64,000 bases of DNA, taken from positions 2,046,001 to 2,110,000 of the forward strand of contig JAMPIQ010000001.1 in assembly GCA_024699855.1 (NCBI GenBank). Direction: 5' to 3'. Every line of letters starts with the position of its first letter. Within the stretch, counting starts at the first letter, position 1. Source of the stretch: Aphelenchoides besseyi. Lineage: Eukaryota > Nematoda > Chromadorea > Rhabditida > Aphelenchoididae. The notes under the pieces are model-generated. The model searched no databases, had not been told where the DNA came from, and worked only from the letters and a program-made list of their open reading frames with translations. The translations under genes were made by a program, and so were the position numbers. Below, piece after piece: positions 35,034 to 47,469 of this stretch.

Positions 35034-35445
35034 CTATTTGAGATCTTTGTCTGCAAAGTTGTCTGCAGGGCTCATAGAAGATTCGGTCATTTGCAACTTT
35101 TTAGCCAACGCCTCCTGCTTGTTCCTGATGTCGAGGGGACGAAGATGCGCAGTTGCCTTCTCGATGGTCTTTCTGGCTTTCATTTTATCTTCTGCGCGCT
35201 TATGTTTGATCTTGTTATTATGTTGTTTTCATTAAAGGTTTGAGGCCAAGTCTTCAATACGGGCGCGTATCTTCGCTTCTTTCACAAAACTTTTCACTTG
35301 CTTCAAATCCAACTCGAATGTATCAGACTGCGACAATTGATTGGAAGATCCGAGGGCTTAATGATTTGTAAATTTGTTCAACGCTGCTCATGTAGGGGAG
35401 CCGTGACCATTTACTTTTGTTGATGTACTCAACAGATTGCGACAT
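35034..35445 (-). pseudogene. Unidentified small charged protein, one frame break
   Basis: ATG 35445 (just after an acceptor-like GTTTAG) encodes MSQSVEYINKSKWSRLPYMS. Near 35355 the sense shifts frame to SNQLSQSDTFELDLKQVKSF. A 53-nt intron (GTATTG...ACAAG, about 35265-35213) leads to HKRAEDKMKARKTIEKATAH and a stop at 35034. The lysine-rich helical end looks coding, but the shift without a good intron suggests decay or a sequence error. The family is unknown. Confidence 0.35.
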
Positions 35446-36119
35446 CTAAACGGCAAATGAACACATGCTAAAATACCATTTGACTTACGTTCTCATCAGA
35501 TGACAACATTGTTGCTTGAGGTAATGCTTTGCAATTGAGTAACTGCGACGAAACTAAAACTGCCACCTACAGAGCAAACTGTGTTTTCCCAGCCACAAAA
35601 TTCATGATCGTTCTCCTGGAAACCTTGTTTACCAAGCTGAAGGTTATGGATAAAACTGCAAAAAACATTGCCATCGCACGGTCACATTCTTTCCATGGTG
35701 TTTTTCTGTTTTTATTTGTGTAGGGTTTGTGATAGCAAACCGAACATTTGTGAGCTTTGTCAAACGCAAACAATCGATTGTTGGGAAGAGTTGAGCGTGT
35801 AGTAGAGCCTCTTGATTTTGAGTTTTTGTTGGGAAGATCTGGACTCTAGCATTGTAGCGACGGCATACAGCCTACCGGAAGCCCGCAACGGCTTGTCCCG
35901 GGACTCGCAGAGACGAAAGACGAAACGGCGCAACGAAAAAGCAACCGATCGCTCGCCTTTTGATCGACCTCGCGAATGCCTGCCATTAAAATTTTCTAAA
36001 AAACAACTTTTCCAGCAACTTTTCTTCCAGATTCTGAATGCGAAATAAAATTCCAATCTCACAAAGTTCATTTTTCCGACAAAGCTCTTTTGCATTTTCA
36101 ACCATCATGATTCACGCCC

Positions 36120-37160
36120 TAAATTGTCTCGTTGGCCTTAAGGTAGAACTTTTCCGTCGCATCATCATGACTGTAATTGAAAATGAGACCAGCATTTAAA
36201 CTGTCTGACTTCTCCGGCAGATATTTGACAATCCTCGGATTCTTCCATTGCTTGCACGTTGACGGCAGCCGGAGATTTTCGATTTTTGTCGTACAGTGTT
36301 GGATCAAAACGGTAATCCGGACGATATTCGGCGCACTCTTGTTCTGTTAACAATCTCTGCTTGAGAAGTCGACAAGTAGCAGGTTAAAAACAAATACGAA
36401 AAAGAAAACGTACCGAAGTTGACAAATGTTTTGGAACACAAGTCGACGGTTCTGCTACCATGTGTTCGTAAAGCTCATTTTTCGAAGAAATGCGCCTTTT
36501 GCGGTTGTCAAAAAGTCAACATTTCTTTCCGTATGTCTGAAATAGAGAAAGGTGAATTAAATTGTAAATTCAAGTACTTACCTATGAATTACGTCGTATG
36601 TAGTTGAATTGATGGCGCAGACAGTTCGTAAAGTCCTCCAACGTTTCACTGTTGACAAACGTTAAAACCAGATCGGCACACGCCTTTTCAACGTTCACAA
36701 CTTGGTGATCAAGGCTGTAAAATCTCTCTGTTAGGTAGACTTTGTTCCAAATGAACCCCGTCGCCTAGAGGCCCAAAGCGCGCTACTTTGGCTCTCTTCG
36801 GCGGGTTCTTGAATCCCAGGTCGATAAACGGGCAAGTTTATTTGGCCATGAAATTAAATCGAAACAATACAAAGGCCGTAGCCTTAAATAATACAACAAA
36901 GGCTCTGCCTTAAGGGCGGAGAATTATTTTGGTGTACGATCCGTATCGTAAAAGGCCCTAAAATAAATGGAATAAGATTTGCAAAATAGCCAAAAGCGAC
37001 TTACCAAAGGTCCTACGCCATGAATGATCACTTGAGCTCGATGGTTTCCGAGATGAGTGGAGTATTCTGAAACGGCCGCATTCAGATTCCGCAGTGACCA
37101 ATTTCACCAAATTTATCATTCGGAACTTCGATAATCGCAGAAAAAATTGAGTACGGCATA
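36120..37160 (-). pseudogene. Chain of degenerate coding-like exons, unidentified
   Basis: Minus-strand stretches in changing frames look like one old protein: MPYSIFSAIIEVPNDKFGEI (near 37150, then a stop), FYSLDHQVVNVEKACADLVL and EDFTNCLRHQFNYIRR (about 36720-36590), RKRRISSKNELYEHMVAEPS (about 36510-36430), LTEQECAEYRPDYRFDPTLY (about 36350) and NPRIVKYLPEKSDSLNAGLI (about 36240-36120). Junctions are not all splice-compatible. A tRNA-like segment lies in the middle (36760-36830). No family is recognised. Confidence 0.35.
36765..36835 (+). repeat. tRNA-like (possible SINE head) sequence
   Basis: CGCCTAGAGGCCCAAAGCGCGC resembles a tRNA A-box/D-arm. GGGTTCTTGAATCCCAGG, about 40 bases later, resembles a T-arm and B box but with extra loop bases. 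The following ~120 bases could be a SINE body. No mature tRNA fold is claimed. Confidence 0.3.
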
Positions 37161-37179
37161 GCGCTGACACTGAAAAGCA

Positions 37180-39100
37180 ATAATGAGTGAAATAAGATCA
37201 AATGAAGTTTGATTGAGGAACGAAAAATGCAAATTTTAAGTTGAACTCACTGTCGCGCTCCAAAAGAACCTCTTTTGGGCGTTTGTAGACAAAAGGAATG
37301 TAAATCCAAATGAATGGTCGAACGCTTATTGATTTCTCAAACTTGGGTTAATAAACCCAAAACAAAAATATAAACGCAAACAAAACACGAAATGGAGAAA
37401 CGATATTGGACGAGAAATCGGACGGAATTTAAAATAAAGGTGATAGTCGAAAAAAGAACAAGTTAAAACGAACTGTTGAGACAAACGATAACCAAAACAC
37501 AACGGAATTCAAAAAAGGGAAGTTACGGTAGTCGACAGAGAGCTGGGAGCCAACACGAGCTAAGAACAAAAAGGTGTAAAGGCGTTGAATGAACGGATCA
37601 ATCGGTCAAAGAATGGGAGAAGTTTAAAATGGCCGAAGAGCGGCTCGATTGGTTACCGCAGAAGGGTCTTCGGTTGATTGAGGTTTAAAGTACAAAGTCG
37701 ACGGATTACAGTACAAAAGATCAAATAATTGAGTTAGAAAACAATAAGCAAATTGAATCATAAACAAAAGGGATGGGAAGAGCCGAGTCGTAGAGTGTCG
37801 TGAGTTATTTACTAGAACTTAGGTCAATAAACAACAACAGGATATAAACGGGGAACAGCGTCCGATCGTAGGGACAAAAAAGTGCTGAAGAAGGGAATGA
37901 CCGCCGCTTATATCGCCTCAAGCGACATCACTCAACGCTTTCTAATAACTAACCAGAATCAACGTCTCATTGTCTCAAATGTCTGCATCTTCCAGTGAAC
38001 CAACTAAGAAATCAATGCGCCGATCAGTGCCGTCGAAACTTCTTCACATCTGGCGCTGTTCCAAATTTGATTGAGATTTTATCCGGAAGCTGCTCAATTG
38101 TCACCTAAAAGAATAAAGTGTATATAGTAAATAAACTAAAAGTGTTCGGTCGCCTGTTGAACGCAATGAACAATCTTAGGGGGGAGAAATACTTTATTGA
38201 TAGATTAAACAACAACAAAGAACACACAGGACCCAACAAGACCCCGGAACGGGAGATTGGCAGAACCTAACAACAGAAAATGCCAAAATGGCAAAAACAA
38301 TCGACTTGCGATTATGGGATCCGAACAAAAAGCATACCTTAGTTTCAAATTTCCGTTTTGGGAGTGGTCTTTGTTGATAAAAACCCTTGTTAGAGAAGAG
38401 TATTTATTGCGCAACAGTAAGAACAATAAGAATTCGGACAGTGGGGTTTGTGTTCGTGGAGAACGGTTGTGGTGTCGAGAGGAGAAGGCTTTTTATATCG
38501 ATTGTGATAATGGGGCAGAGAGGAAAGATGTCCATAAATTAACGGTGTGGCGGAGGGTTTTATGGCCCTTTTTCAGGGTTTGCAAATGATCGAAGACTCT
38601 CGTATGTTCTCGATCTTTGACAGTCTTCATGGTCACGCAAATCAATGACAAGAAACATCTCATTTAATCAATTTAAAATTAATACAAAATTAATTATAAT
38701 ATTCATAAAGCAAATGCAGAAAAAAAGCTTTTATGTTTCAGAAAATTTGTTGGCTAAAAAAGCTTTTTTAAAATAAGACATTATGCCGCATATAACGCGC
38801 AATTTCAAATATCAATTTCTTGTAGATGAGCAACTGTTAATGATGAAATACCAAGTAAAATATGACCAATTCTTATTGATTTAACCATAAAATTATACAT
38901 TTTAGATATCTAGATTTATAGCGCAGATTGGTGGGACAGATTTTGGCGCAGGTGCGAGGCTCTGGGTGATAGAAAAAAAGGGTTAATTTGCTGTTTTTCG
39001 TATATAATTTATTAAATACTTATATAAAATATACAAAAAAAAAGTAATAATTTTGATAGGTTTTTAGAGTGGGGTGGGTGCGCCAGAAATGCTAATTGTA
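37180..39100. other. Non-coding, repeat-like and AT-rich stretch
   Basis: 37.2-38.6 kb is A-rich on the plus strand with scattered motifs such as AATAAACAACAACA. 38.64-39.06 kb is strongly AT-rich. A GC-containing motif, GGTGGG...GCGC, occurs near 38930 and more weakly near 39070. No gene, terminal repeat or tandem array could be established. Confidence 0.35.
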
Positions 39101-39102
39101 CA

Positions 39103-39396
39103 CTACTGATGCAAACGTTTGTCGATCTCAAAGTTCTTGAATCGTTTTGCTAATTTGTAGGTAATACGAACGGCAACTGTGAGCGACAAACTGAACGGTT
39201 GTACGATCACATCAATCAACTGCTCATTGACACCTCTGTCGATGAATAACCACCGACTAGCAAACAGAAGCCACGCGTTCGGAATCTCATCCAAACAGGG
39301 AAATTCGATTCTTCGAAATTTGGCAAGACGGTCAACACTTCGACTCGTCATTAAGTTCAGGTGCTTTCTTCTCGAATAAATCAAATCTTTGAGCAT
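39103..39396 (-). CDS. ORF of unknown function at the edge of the repeat island
   Basis: A 97-codon minus-strand frame with regular hydrophobic pattern (EIPNAWLLFASRWLFIDRGV, LIDVIVQPFSLSLTVAVRIT) ending in a charged tail. It could be the last exon of an unplaced gene. No family or upstream exon was recognised. Confidence 0.25.
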   Translation of the reverse strand: MLKDLIYSRRKHLNLMTSRSVDRLAKFRRIEFPCLDEIPNAWLLFASRWLFIDRGVNEQLIDVIVQPFSLSLTVAVRITYKLAKRFKNFEIDKRLHQ

Positions 39397-39956
39397 GTGA
39401 TTTCATTTTTAGGACAAATTTCGATATTTTCAACGTCGTAAAAACAGCATCCAAAACTGTGAAGAGTTTTTCTACAACAAAGCAGTTTGCTCCTCAGAAA
39501 ACAGAGAATGATAGCTTGATTCAATCCAAACAAACTTTTTAATGAATGTAAACCATTTTATTGCGTTGGAGCTTAATGTCTAAACTTTTGCTCAAGTCGT
39601 AATGATTTACGAAGCAAAGAGCAATCGTTTTTCTGTTGAACCTTCAGCCCAAACTTTAAAATAATAGTAGAAAGCGAATTTTACTCGATTATGCATTCAA
39701 AATTGACATTTCCAAAAACACAAGTTTGTTCATAGTTCTCGTCCATTTGCTTACAAAATCTGATGGTCAGAAAGAAATCGACGGGTCGTTAGTGCTGAGC
39801 GAAACAAGTGGGAAATCGATGGCTAGCAATTTCGCCCACTTCAGATTTAACTCACTGACTGTTAAGTTTGAGGTGATTACAATTCTGTTGTACGTAACTG
39901 CAACAGATACTATTATATGAAACTATTTTGTTTATTGGTTCCGGCTACGAACAACA

Positions 39957-42922
39957 ATGACAGCAGATCCCGTCCAAAGTTTTAATAAAATGGTAACAGT
40001 TGGATAGTGAGTGATTTCCAATTTTATTTTATTTCAGTTATTCGCGATTAAACACGCCAAATACGTGAGTAAAGATAAGATGAGTGAACTGACAAAACAA
40101 GCTATGAGTTGCATCAAGCACTACAAACACGTGGTGTTCGGTGTTGAGAAATTTATTGCAAAGGCAAGTGCTTTTATGTTTGCCCTTATTTCCCGGGTTT
40201 CAGTGCGATTCCAGGTTCAAAGTCGCCGGTTTCTACGTAATCGACTCGATTGTACGTCAAGGAATCAAGAAGTTCAAAGAGAAAGACGTTTTTGGACCTC
40301 GTTTCGCTAAGAACCTTCAAAATACGCTTGAGAACGCTCTTGCTGAGTGTTCGGAAGATGACAAGGTTTGTGTTAACAATTTTACTTTTCGACATTTATT
40401 CTTCAGCTCAAAATTGTTCGGGTCCTGAATCTGTGGAAAACGAACAACGTTTTTGCTCCAGAACTCATCGACGGCCTTTTAAACTATTGCAAACAAAAAC
40501 AACTGGGTACGTGGATTGCGAGGTCGAAGATTTGAGTATTCGATTTTTAGACGTCGATATCGAGACTGTGGAACTGAAAGTGAAGGGTGACGAAGCCAAC
40601 ATGTCCATCTATTCGGGCGACAAACCCAAAAAGAAGAAAGCGACTCCACGCACTCCGCCACAGCCCGGTCTTAATCTCAACGAGTCACTTGTAAGATTAC
40701 AACTGTTGAAAAAGCTAAAAAAGTTACTCTAGACCTCTCAAGCATCACGCGATAGTTTGAGCGATGTGCCACAACCGGATCAATTAAGCGAACGAGAACT
40801 GGCAGCTCATCTGCGAAATTACTTTCCACATTGGGTGTCAACCTTCGAGAAGGATTTGACATCGTTTCGAAAATTCTGTGATTTGTTCAACGAGCAACTC
40901 AAAGATCGAGTGATTCGCGAACGTGCGGCCGATGGTTCGAACATTTCGGTAGACTCAAATTTTATAAGCATATCTTAATTGATGTTCTTTCAGAATATCC
41001 TCAGTGAGAAGTATGTTCCATTGTTTTCAATCATGGATACAAATAATCGTGTTCAATTTCAGCTTTGAATATAGTGACGATGAGGATCAAGACGATAAAA
41101 AACCAACCAAAAGTCAAGCAGAACCATTAGCTCACGATCTGGTTGAACGGTTAGTTGTCTGTAGTTTGAATTTACTTTGGTTTTTAGATTGGCTCTAGAA
41201 GTTTTTACTGATGGAGAGTTTCGAAATCAATTGGAAAGTTTGCACGCGAAACTAAACGTTCCGCTCCCACCTTCCAATCCCGCAAATTCACAAAACTTGA
41301 ACACTCTTCTAAATCAACCATCAAATCCATGGACGAATACTGCAGGAGCACCGCTCTACGCCAATTCATATGCTCCTGTGCCACATCAAGCACCAGCAGT
41401 CGGCCAATCGCTCAATGGAAATTCGGACAATCGTGTAAGATAGGAAGTTTCACAAAAGTTACGTTGATTTCTAGAACGATTGGGATTCGAAGAACAGAAA
41501 ACGAGGTCGCAGTCGCTCACCTAGTCGTTCATCTGATCCACGAAAACGGAAGTCACATCGCAGTCGTAGAAGTCGATCGAATTCGGACAGCGATCGAGAA
41601 CAAGAAAGAGAACGACGACGAATCGGTTTGCCTTCACATCCCCGACACGATCACGTGGTTCTCGGATCTCGTACTCTATGGTTTGGTCGTTTACCTCAGA
41701 TTTGTACGGAACAAGAAATTCGTGATGCGATCAAAGATTATGCGCCAAGTCCCGAACGCATCAACATCATTCCATCACGAGCGTGTTGTTATGTGACTTT
41801 TTCTCAACGACGAGCTGCCTTCAAAATTATCGATCGTTATCGTAAGGACATTCGAGTTAATGGTCGAAATATCAAAGTGAGTTTCATTATTGTAGCTTCT
41901 AAAATTTGTTTTGTTTTAGGTTGATTGGGCTCATGGATCCGGTAAACCTATGATTTTCTTCATAACTGTTTTGGTTTAGGGTTCTCAAAAGGTGATCGTT
42001 TATTGGAATACTGGAATAGTGATCGCGGTTATATGGAGATACCTTATTCAAAGTTGCCGAGTGATCTGACAAAAATTCTCGAAGGTAGTCATTTGGACGT
42101 GAGTACATTGCCACCGGAGATGAAAGGTTAACAAATCGGAAATTGGTATTATTACATCTACTGTTTAGGCAAATACGATGAGACGGGACCTATAGCTGGA
42201 GTCTTCGAGCAGAACGATCAAAATAAATCGGATGAAATATCGTTGTCGTTGATTCCAACACCGGGTCAGCTTCCTACCGATTTACCACCATTCCCTCAAC
42301 AACAACTGCCTTCGATACCCGATCCCTCAACGAACATGACTCAAACGGGATTGCCACCAATCAGTTTAGCGGGCAGTGGACTCATTGATCCGACGATGTT
42401 TCTAGCGGTTCTGCAAAACCAGCAACGTCAACAGCAGATGAATAACTTGGTATCTAATAATCTGTAATAAATCCAATTGTTTTGTTTTTTCTTTTTTAGT
42501 TATCAGCTTTTCAACAACAAAATTCGGCCCTTATACCAACACCGCCGTCCAATTCAGCGCGTAGGATTATCAGTTGAAATTGTCGAACAAAATTCATTTT
42601 AGCCATGAGTTTTAATCCCACAGCGCAGCTAAGTGCTAGTAACGATGACTTAACACACTTGACTCCCGACCAACATTTTCAAACTCCCGTCGCTTCTCGC
42701 GGTACCTTTTTTGGTCGACCACGATTCAACGGTTCGCAATCTAGTGGGTTTCGACCGAGAGGTCGTGGCAGAGGTCGAGGTGGAGCATTTCAACCGCGTA
42801 CCGGATTTCCACGGTTCGATCAGTATCCCAATCCGATGGCCATTAGTTCGAACAACTTTTCCGTTCCACCTCCTAACAATTTTCCAATCGATCAAACGGA
42901 AGATATGGACGAGTCACAGTAA
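39957..42922 (+). CDS. SCAF4/SCAF8-type RNA polymerase II CTD-interacting, RNA-binding protein
   Basis: An intact multi-exon gene. The N-terminal CTD-interacting domain is clear: LFAIKHAKYVSKDKMSELTK, YKHVVFGVEKFIAK, FKVAGFYVIDSIVRQGIKKF and KIVRVLNLWKTNNVF, matching SCAF8. An acidic stretch follows (YSDDEDQDDKK), then an RS-type segment near 41490-41600 (RKRGRSRSPSRSSD). An RRM near 41650-41940 (TLWFGRLPQICTEQEIRDAI, RACCYVTFSQRRAAFKII, GRNIKVDWAHG) is followed by the conserved GYMEIPYSKL block. A Pro/Gln-rich tail and an RGRGRGRGG box end at TAA 42922. SCAF4/8 bind the phosphorylated Pol II tail and prevent premature poly(A) site use. The second intron (40164-40203) starts with GC rather than GT. 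Confidence 0.92.
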
Positions 42923-42959
42923 AACGTCGTTTATTCCCACTCATACATTCTGAACTCAA

Positions 42960-43602
42960 CTATTTGTTTGCACGTTTCTTCGATCCCTTCTTTTTCTTCG
43001 ACGATTTGTCATTTCTGAAATTGCCAAATATTGCCATTGCATTGTTCGTTACTCACCGTTTGACTCCTCGTTTGCTGTTTTTCTTCACTACAGGTGGATT
43101 GTGGAGAACGAGACCGTTGGGTGGCGGTTCGAGATTCTCGTAGGTCGCCTCCTTGGATGTGCGTTGATTGATCACAGGTGTTTGTTCTCGATTTGTTTTG
43201 TCCGAATCACTCTAAACGAATATGTTTGATATCAATTCTTCCACATTTTTCCAATTTTTTGCTGTTTGTTTTTTTGAAATAAACGTAAAACCCCGTACCT
43301 TATCGTCGGACGATGGACGACTTGGTTGAGTTCCTTGATTGTTCGATCCACAACCGAGACCATTCGGGTTGGTTGGTGGTCGCATAACCGCTTGTTGAAC
43401 TGTTGAAGTGGGCGCCGGTGCTATGACCGGAGGAGGTTGTGATTGAAAATTGTTGTTAATCGGTATCTGAACATATTGATCGTCGACGGGACGAGTTGCC
43501 TGAGGATTCGGACGAGTTAATGCCGCTTTCAGTTTGTTGCTTGAACCAGCTAAAACCCCATCGATTAACCACACAATTGAACTCAACGTTACCAGAAGAC
43601 AT
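42960..43602 (-). CDS. Small Pro/Gln-rich protein with basic tail, unidentified
   Basis: ATG 43602 gives a tiny first exon (MSS), then an intron of about 44 nt. An exon with KAALTRPNPQATRP, PINNNFQSQPPPVI and GSNNQGTQPSRPSSDD follows. Later exons have PPPNGLVLHNPPVVKKNSKR and a final lysine cluster (KSSKKKKGSKKRANK), with a stop at 42960-42962. The product is about 160 residues, disordered and basic at the end, so nucleic acid binding or nuclear location is likely but unproven. It lies 265 bp downstream of EVA-1 on the same strand, which would allow co-transcription. Its stop is only 37 bp from the stop of the convergent SCAF gene. Confidence 0.6.
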
Positions 43603-43867
43603 CACAAACTGATCGGAATGAGAAGTCCACAAACACCGATCGTCTTTGGGTTCAAATTAATGTTATCAATTTGCAGTCTTCAATTATCGTTTTGCATAAG
43701 TTTATTTTCATAGTATACGAACAACCCGTAGATTATTTACATTTGGTATATAAATAGACATTTGTTTAGACCTAATCGTCAGTTGAGCACCATTGAATTT
43801 TGGAGATGAACGGGCAGAGCAAAAGCATGAGATCGAAACTCAAATGAGTTATTTGATAAGAACAGGC

Positions 43868-46800
43868 TTAAGTGTAGTAATGTAACGAAGATAATGGAGC
43901 TCTTGGTGGTTTGACTTGTGAAAACCGTACGTAATGTTGGGAAGTCTGACGCTGACTGAAAGGCGACGCACAATTGTCCTCAAATGCGTAGGGACTATCG
44001 GCTTCAAGATAAACTGAAATGTGTTGATTATCGACTATTCTTTCGACAATATAAGCTACTTGGTGAATGATTGGAACCAAGAAGTGATCCTTGTTCAACC
44101 ACCGATTGTGATGATTTCAACAAACTACGCTGTGAATTCGTTTGTTCCTTGTCGTTTTTGTTTCGACATTGTTGACAAGTGCAAATCAGAAGAAGAAGAA
44201 TGACACCACTGATCGCCGATATGATCAAATACAACGCGGTTTTCTCTTTGTTCTCTAAAACAAGGTAACGTGCAAACGAAGATATTTGTTGTCTACCTTT
44301 AAGAAAACGACTTAAAACCAAAAACTCGTCAGTTTGCTCTTCAATTTCGATTGCTCGTTCGGAGGGAGCGGATTGGAAGTTGTGAGTTGAAATTCCGACT
44401 TCGATTCCTCGTTGAATTTCCGGTCGAAGATCAGAAATTGCTGCTGCAAATGAACAGTTAGAATACGAAACATTCAATCGAGTTCACATTTGCCATCGTT
44501 ACTCATCAACTGAACTGCTGGTTCGGTGGTTTCTTGCGAGTCGTCGTCTTTGATTACGAAATCTGCGGAGTTGACTTTTGCTACCGAGAAATGTTCCATT
44601 TTCATGTTTTTGCGATCTTGTTCCAGTTCCTAAACCATTTGATTGGTTGATTTCATTCTCATTCTTTTCCTACTTCTCCCAACGTTTGCATCGATTCCAA
44701 TTCGCCTTTAATTGCTGCATCGCTGAACACCTCTTCGTTCACTACAAATACTTTCGTTTTTGCTCTGTTTCGGCTTCCACGTACCACACATGTAAATTAT
44801 GGAGAGATATTTGGACACTGAAGCTGGACACGGATTGCCGAAGAATCGATCATCGACGGGTACCGAGCAGTTGCTTTGTGCGTTGCACTTATAGAGCAGC
44901 GCCGGCAATGCATCGGCGATGCAGGACTCTGAAATTGATGGTCACAACAGTAGGAAAAGTGTCCAGAAGCGTAACGAAATTGCATTTTTGTCGCAGTTCC
45001 CTCCGGTGCTTTCAACAGCACTCAAGAATTGGACCGTCGAAAAATTTTCCTTAAGAAACCGAAAAGCCCGATTAAGCAAATTGAACGCCCAAACGGAAGA
45101 CGCAGATGTGTCCCTCGGCTTTTCGCACTGATTTACATAAATTCACACTCCCACAATTGCGGACAGTAAATTAGCGAATTTCGTCGAATTGCGTTGTGGT
45201 CTTAATTCGTATTCTCACATCTCTGTTATTTGATTGCACGATGTGGACCTCAAGTTATCGTAAAACAACGCGACTCATAAATCCGTCAGCATTATGGGGG
45301 CCCGAAGACGTTGTGGCAAATGAGCGCTGGCAATTGGCATAATTAGCGTGTGGCCCACTCGACCCGAAAGATTCCCAGTTTCGACGATTGTTCGCGCAAA
45401 TCATTTTCATCTTCAAACCCCGAGATGAACTTACCCTGAATAACGGGATCACGAAACGAACAATGCGTATTCTGAGCGGCAACTGTACGACCGTAATGAG
45501 CACTAAAACAAACCAATATGCACTAGGATTCGTATTCCACGTTCAAACCTATAGATGGACAGAAGTTTCCCGGGACGACATTCCAACTTCATCAGACTGT
45601 TTTCGCAAAAGTTTTGATCCTCGAATGAAACTAAAACATCATTTCGTTTGATTGCCCAACAGTGGAGACTTACTCGGCCGGCATTTGTACGCAATTTGCA
45701 AATACTTTGACGTGTCTGAAAACCTCAACATTAAAATCCAATCCATGAATCTCGTATTCGCAATGTTCTTCAACACTTTTACGGTCGTTGAAAACGCTTT
45801 TCAACGACCTTTAGCAAAAAGCTTGTATTGTACCTGGACACGGGTCCCGTTCGAAAGTCGAAGGTCGGACGTGAATTCGACATTTGCGTTTGTTACGGCA
45901 AAGTTCAACGATCTTCTGAAAACACAAGAGGTTCTCGTTGTTTTGTGGTGTTTCAATTCTTCAAATTTTTCGAATACCCAATGGAATTATGCGCAAACGT
46001 TTCGCTGCCCGTCAAAGCCAATTTCCTTGGAGAGTGACTTGTCGTCGAGTAGCGGAAATTAATTGGCTTTGCGAAATACAAGTTTGCATATCTTTCCCAT
46101 GTCCATTCGCGCCCTCGAGGGCTTCGAATGCGCAAAAACGAAGTGGACGACGAGCAGCTGCAACGATCCGCACCATTGGAAACCTCAAATTCTGTTTTTT
46201 CCGAGTAACCCGATTTCCGCCGACTTCATAATAATAAATCGACTTGTGATGCATAACCACGAGAGCGGCAAAAACTCAAAAGTTGAGAGCTCGTTTGAAT
46301 TTGAGGCGATGGATCTCCAGCCTCATTTTTTCTCAATCGGAGCTCATCAAACCGCAATTCAACAAAAAAACGTTGAGCAGCTGCACATCCCCCAACCAAA
46401 AGGTCCATAACAATCGAATGAATGACCTTCGAAAAGTTGCCGTTGCGCGTTCGTGTAACTCGGATTTCCCCGTTTTGTTTGGTCTCACGGCCACTGGAGT
46501 TTACAAACACCACCAACTGAGTGGCAAAAAGTAATCGGTCATCACTCTTCGACACTCGAGAATGCCAACCAGAAGTCGATTTGACCGATTGACCTATTAA
46601 TCGAAAACAGTTTGATCATCGGGGTTCAAATTTTGATGTTAAGAAGCGAAAATTTCTCAATTTTCACTTTCAAATTCGAAACGTTGAGACGTTTGTATGC
46701 GCAGAAACGTGCACTCAAATTTCTTTCAACAAACGAAAGTGGACGTCGGTAAACGAAATTGCCGCACAATGTCGAGCGGGTCGCGGGAAACATATCAGAA

Positions 46801-47458
46801 GCTCGAGAGTCTCGTGCTAATGCGCAAGAGCTCACATTTCCGGTCCATTCGCCAACTTACCGATTGAACTTCCGCCAAATCACATGAAATGTCTTCGGTG
46901 TGCGATTGGATTCGTGAAGTCGACGGACAGATCTCCGTCGACGGTGCCAAACGTCCGTAGAATGCGGTCTGTATTTGAATGTGCGTATTCCGTGGACAAT
47001 GCAAAGTGATTCGCTCGTCTTCACATGCCTGTACATGATTGCTACGAAGACTATCGATCATAATGCCTGAAAAAAAACAAATTTATGACCTTTCCATCTG
47101 AGCCATAACACACGGAAGACGTGTTCTACACCCTTCCCTTCCACACACCTGCCCGCAAAGCGACCACAAATTTTCGGTCTTAGCAATTAGCATGCAATTT
47201 GCCGGAGGAAATCGTTCCAGCTGCCATTTTTAGAAGCCTAATTACAAGCAAAACAAGACGCAATATTTTCGCTTCGAACTCAAAATCAACTGCATTGACG
47301 ATACTTACGATGCAATCTTTTCACTTGAATTGCTTCTGTTGCGGGAAATCGAACATTTTACAAGTGTGCATGAACTTACCCTCGATCAAGTCCTCGGTTT
47401 TGTACGATTGACATAAGACAACGGACGAAAGAAATAGCAACAGTTTGAGACGAGACAT
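43868..47458 (-). CDS. EVA-1-type receptor: two SUEL (galactose-binding lectin) domains and one membrane helix
   Basis: The first exon encodes a signal peptide (MSRLKLLLFLSSVVLCQS). Lectin domain 1 starts near 47020: ACEDERITLHCPRN, IQIQTAFYGRL. Lectin domain 2 is seen near 45500 (AHYGRTVAAQNTHC) and 44920-44760 (LLYKCNAQSNCSVPVDDRFF, then CPASVSKYLSIIYMC), with the conserved CxVxxxxxxFxxPC pattern. A stalk leads to a transmembrane segment (TALYLIISAISGVILLLLIC) and a cytoplasmic tail ending at 43868. In C. elegans EVA-1 is a co-receptor for SLT-1/Slit with ROBO in axon guidance; EVA1C is the vertebrate relative. The order signal, lectin, lectin, TM supports EVA-1 over latrophilins. Exons between 46850 and 45550 were not all resolved. 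Confidence 0.82.
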
Positions 47459-47469
47459 CTTTCCGAGAG

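Noticed and set aside
44578..45054. A 158-codon plus-strand open frame
   Set aside because: It is antisense to the exons of the second EVA-1 lectin domain, whose cysteine pattern is clear on the minus strand.
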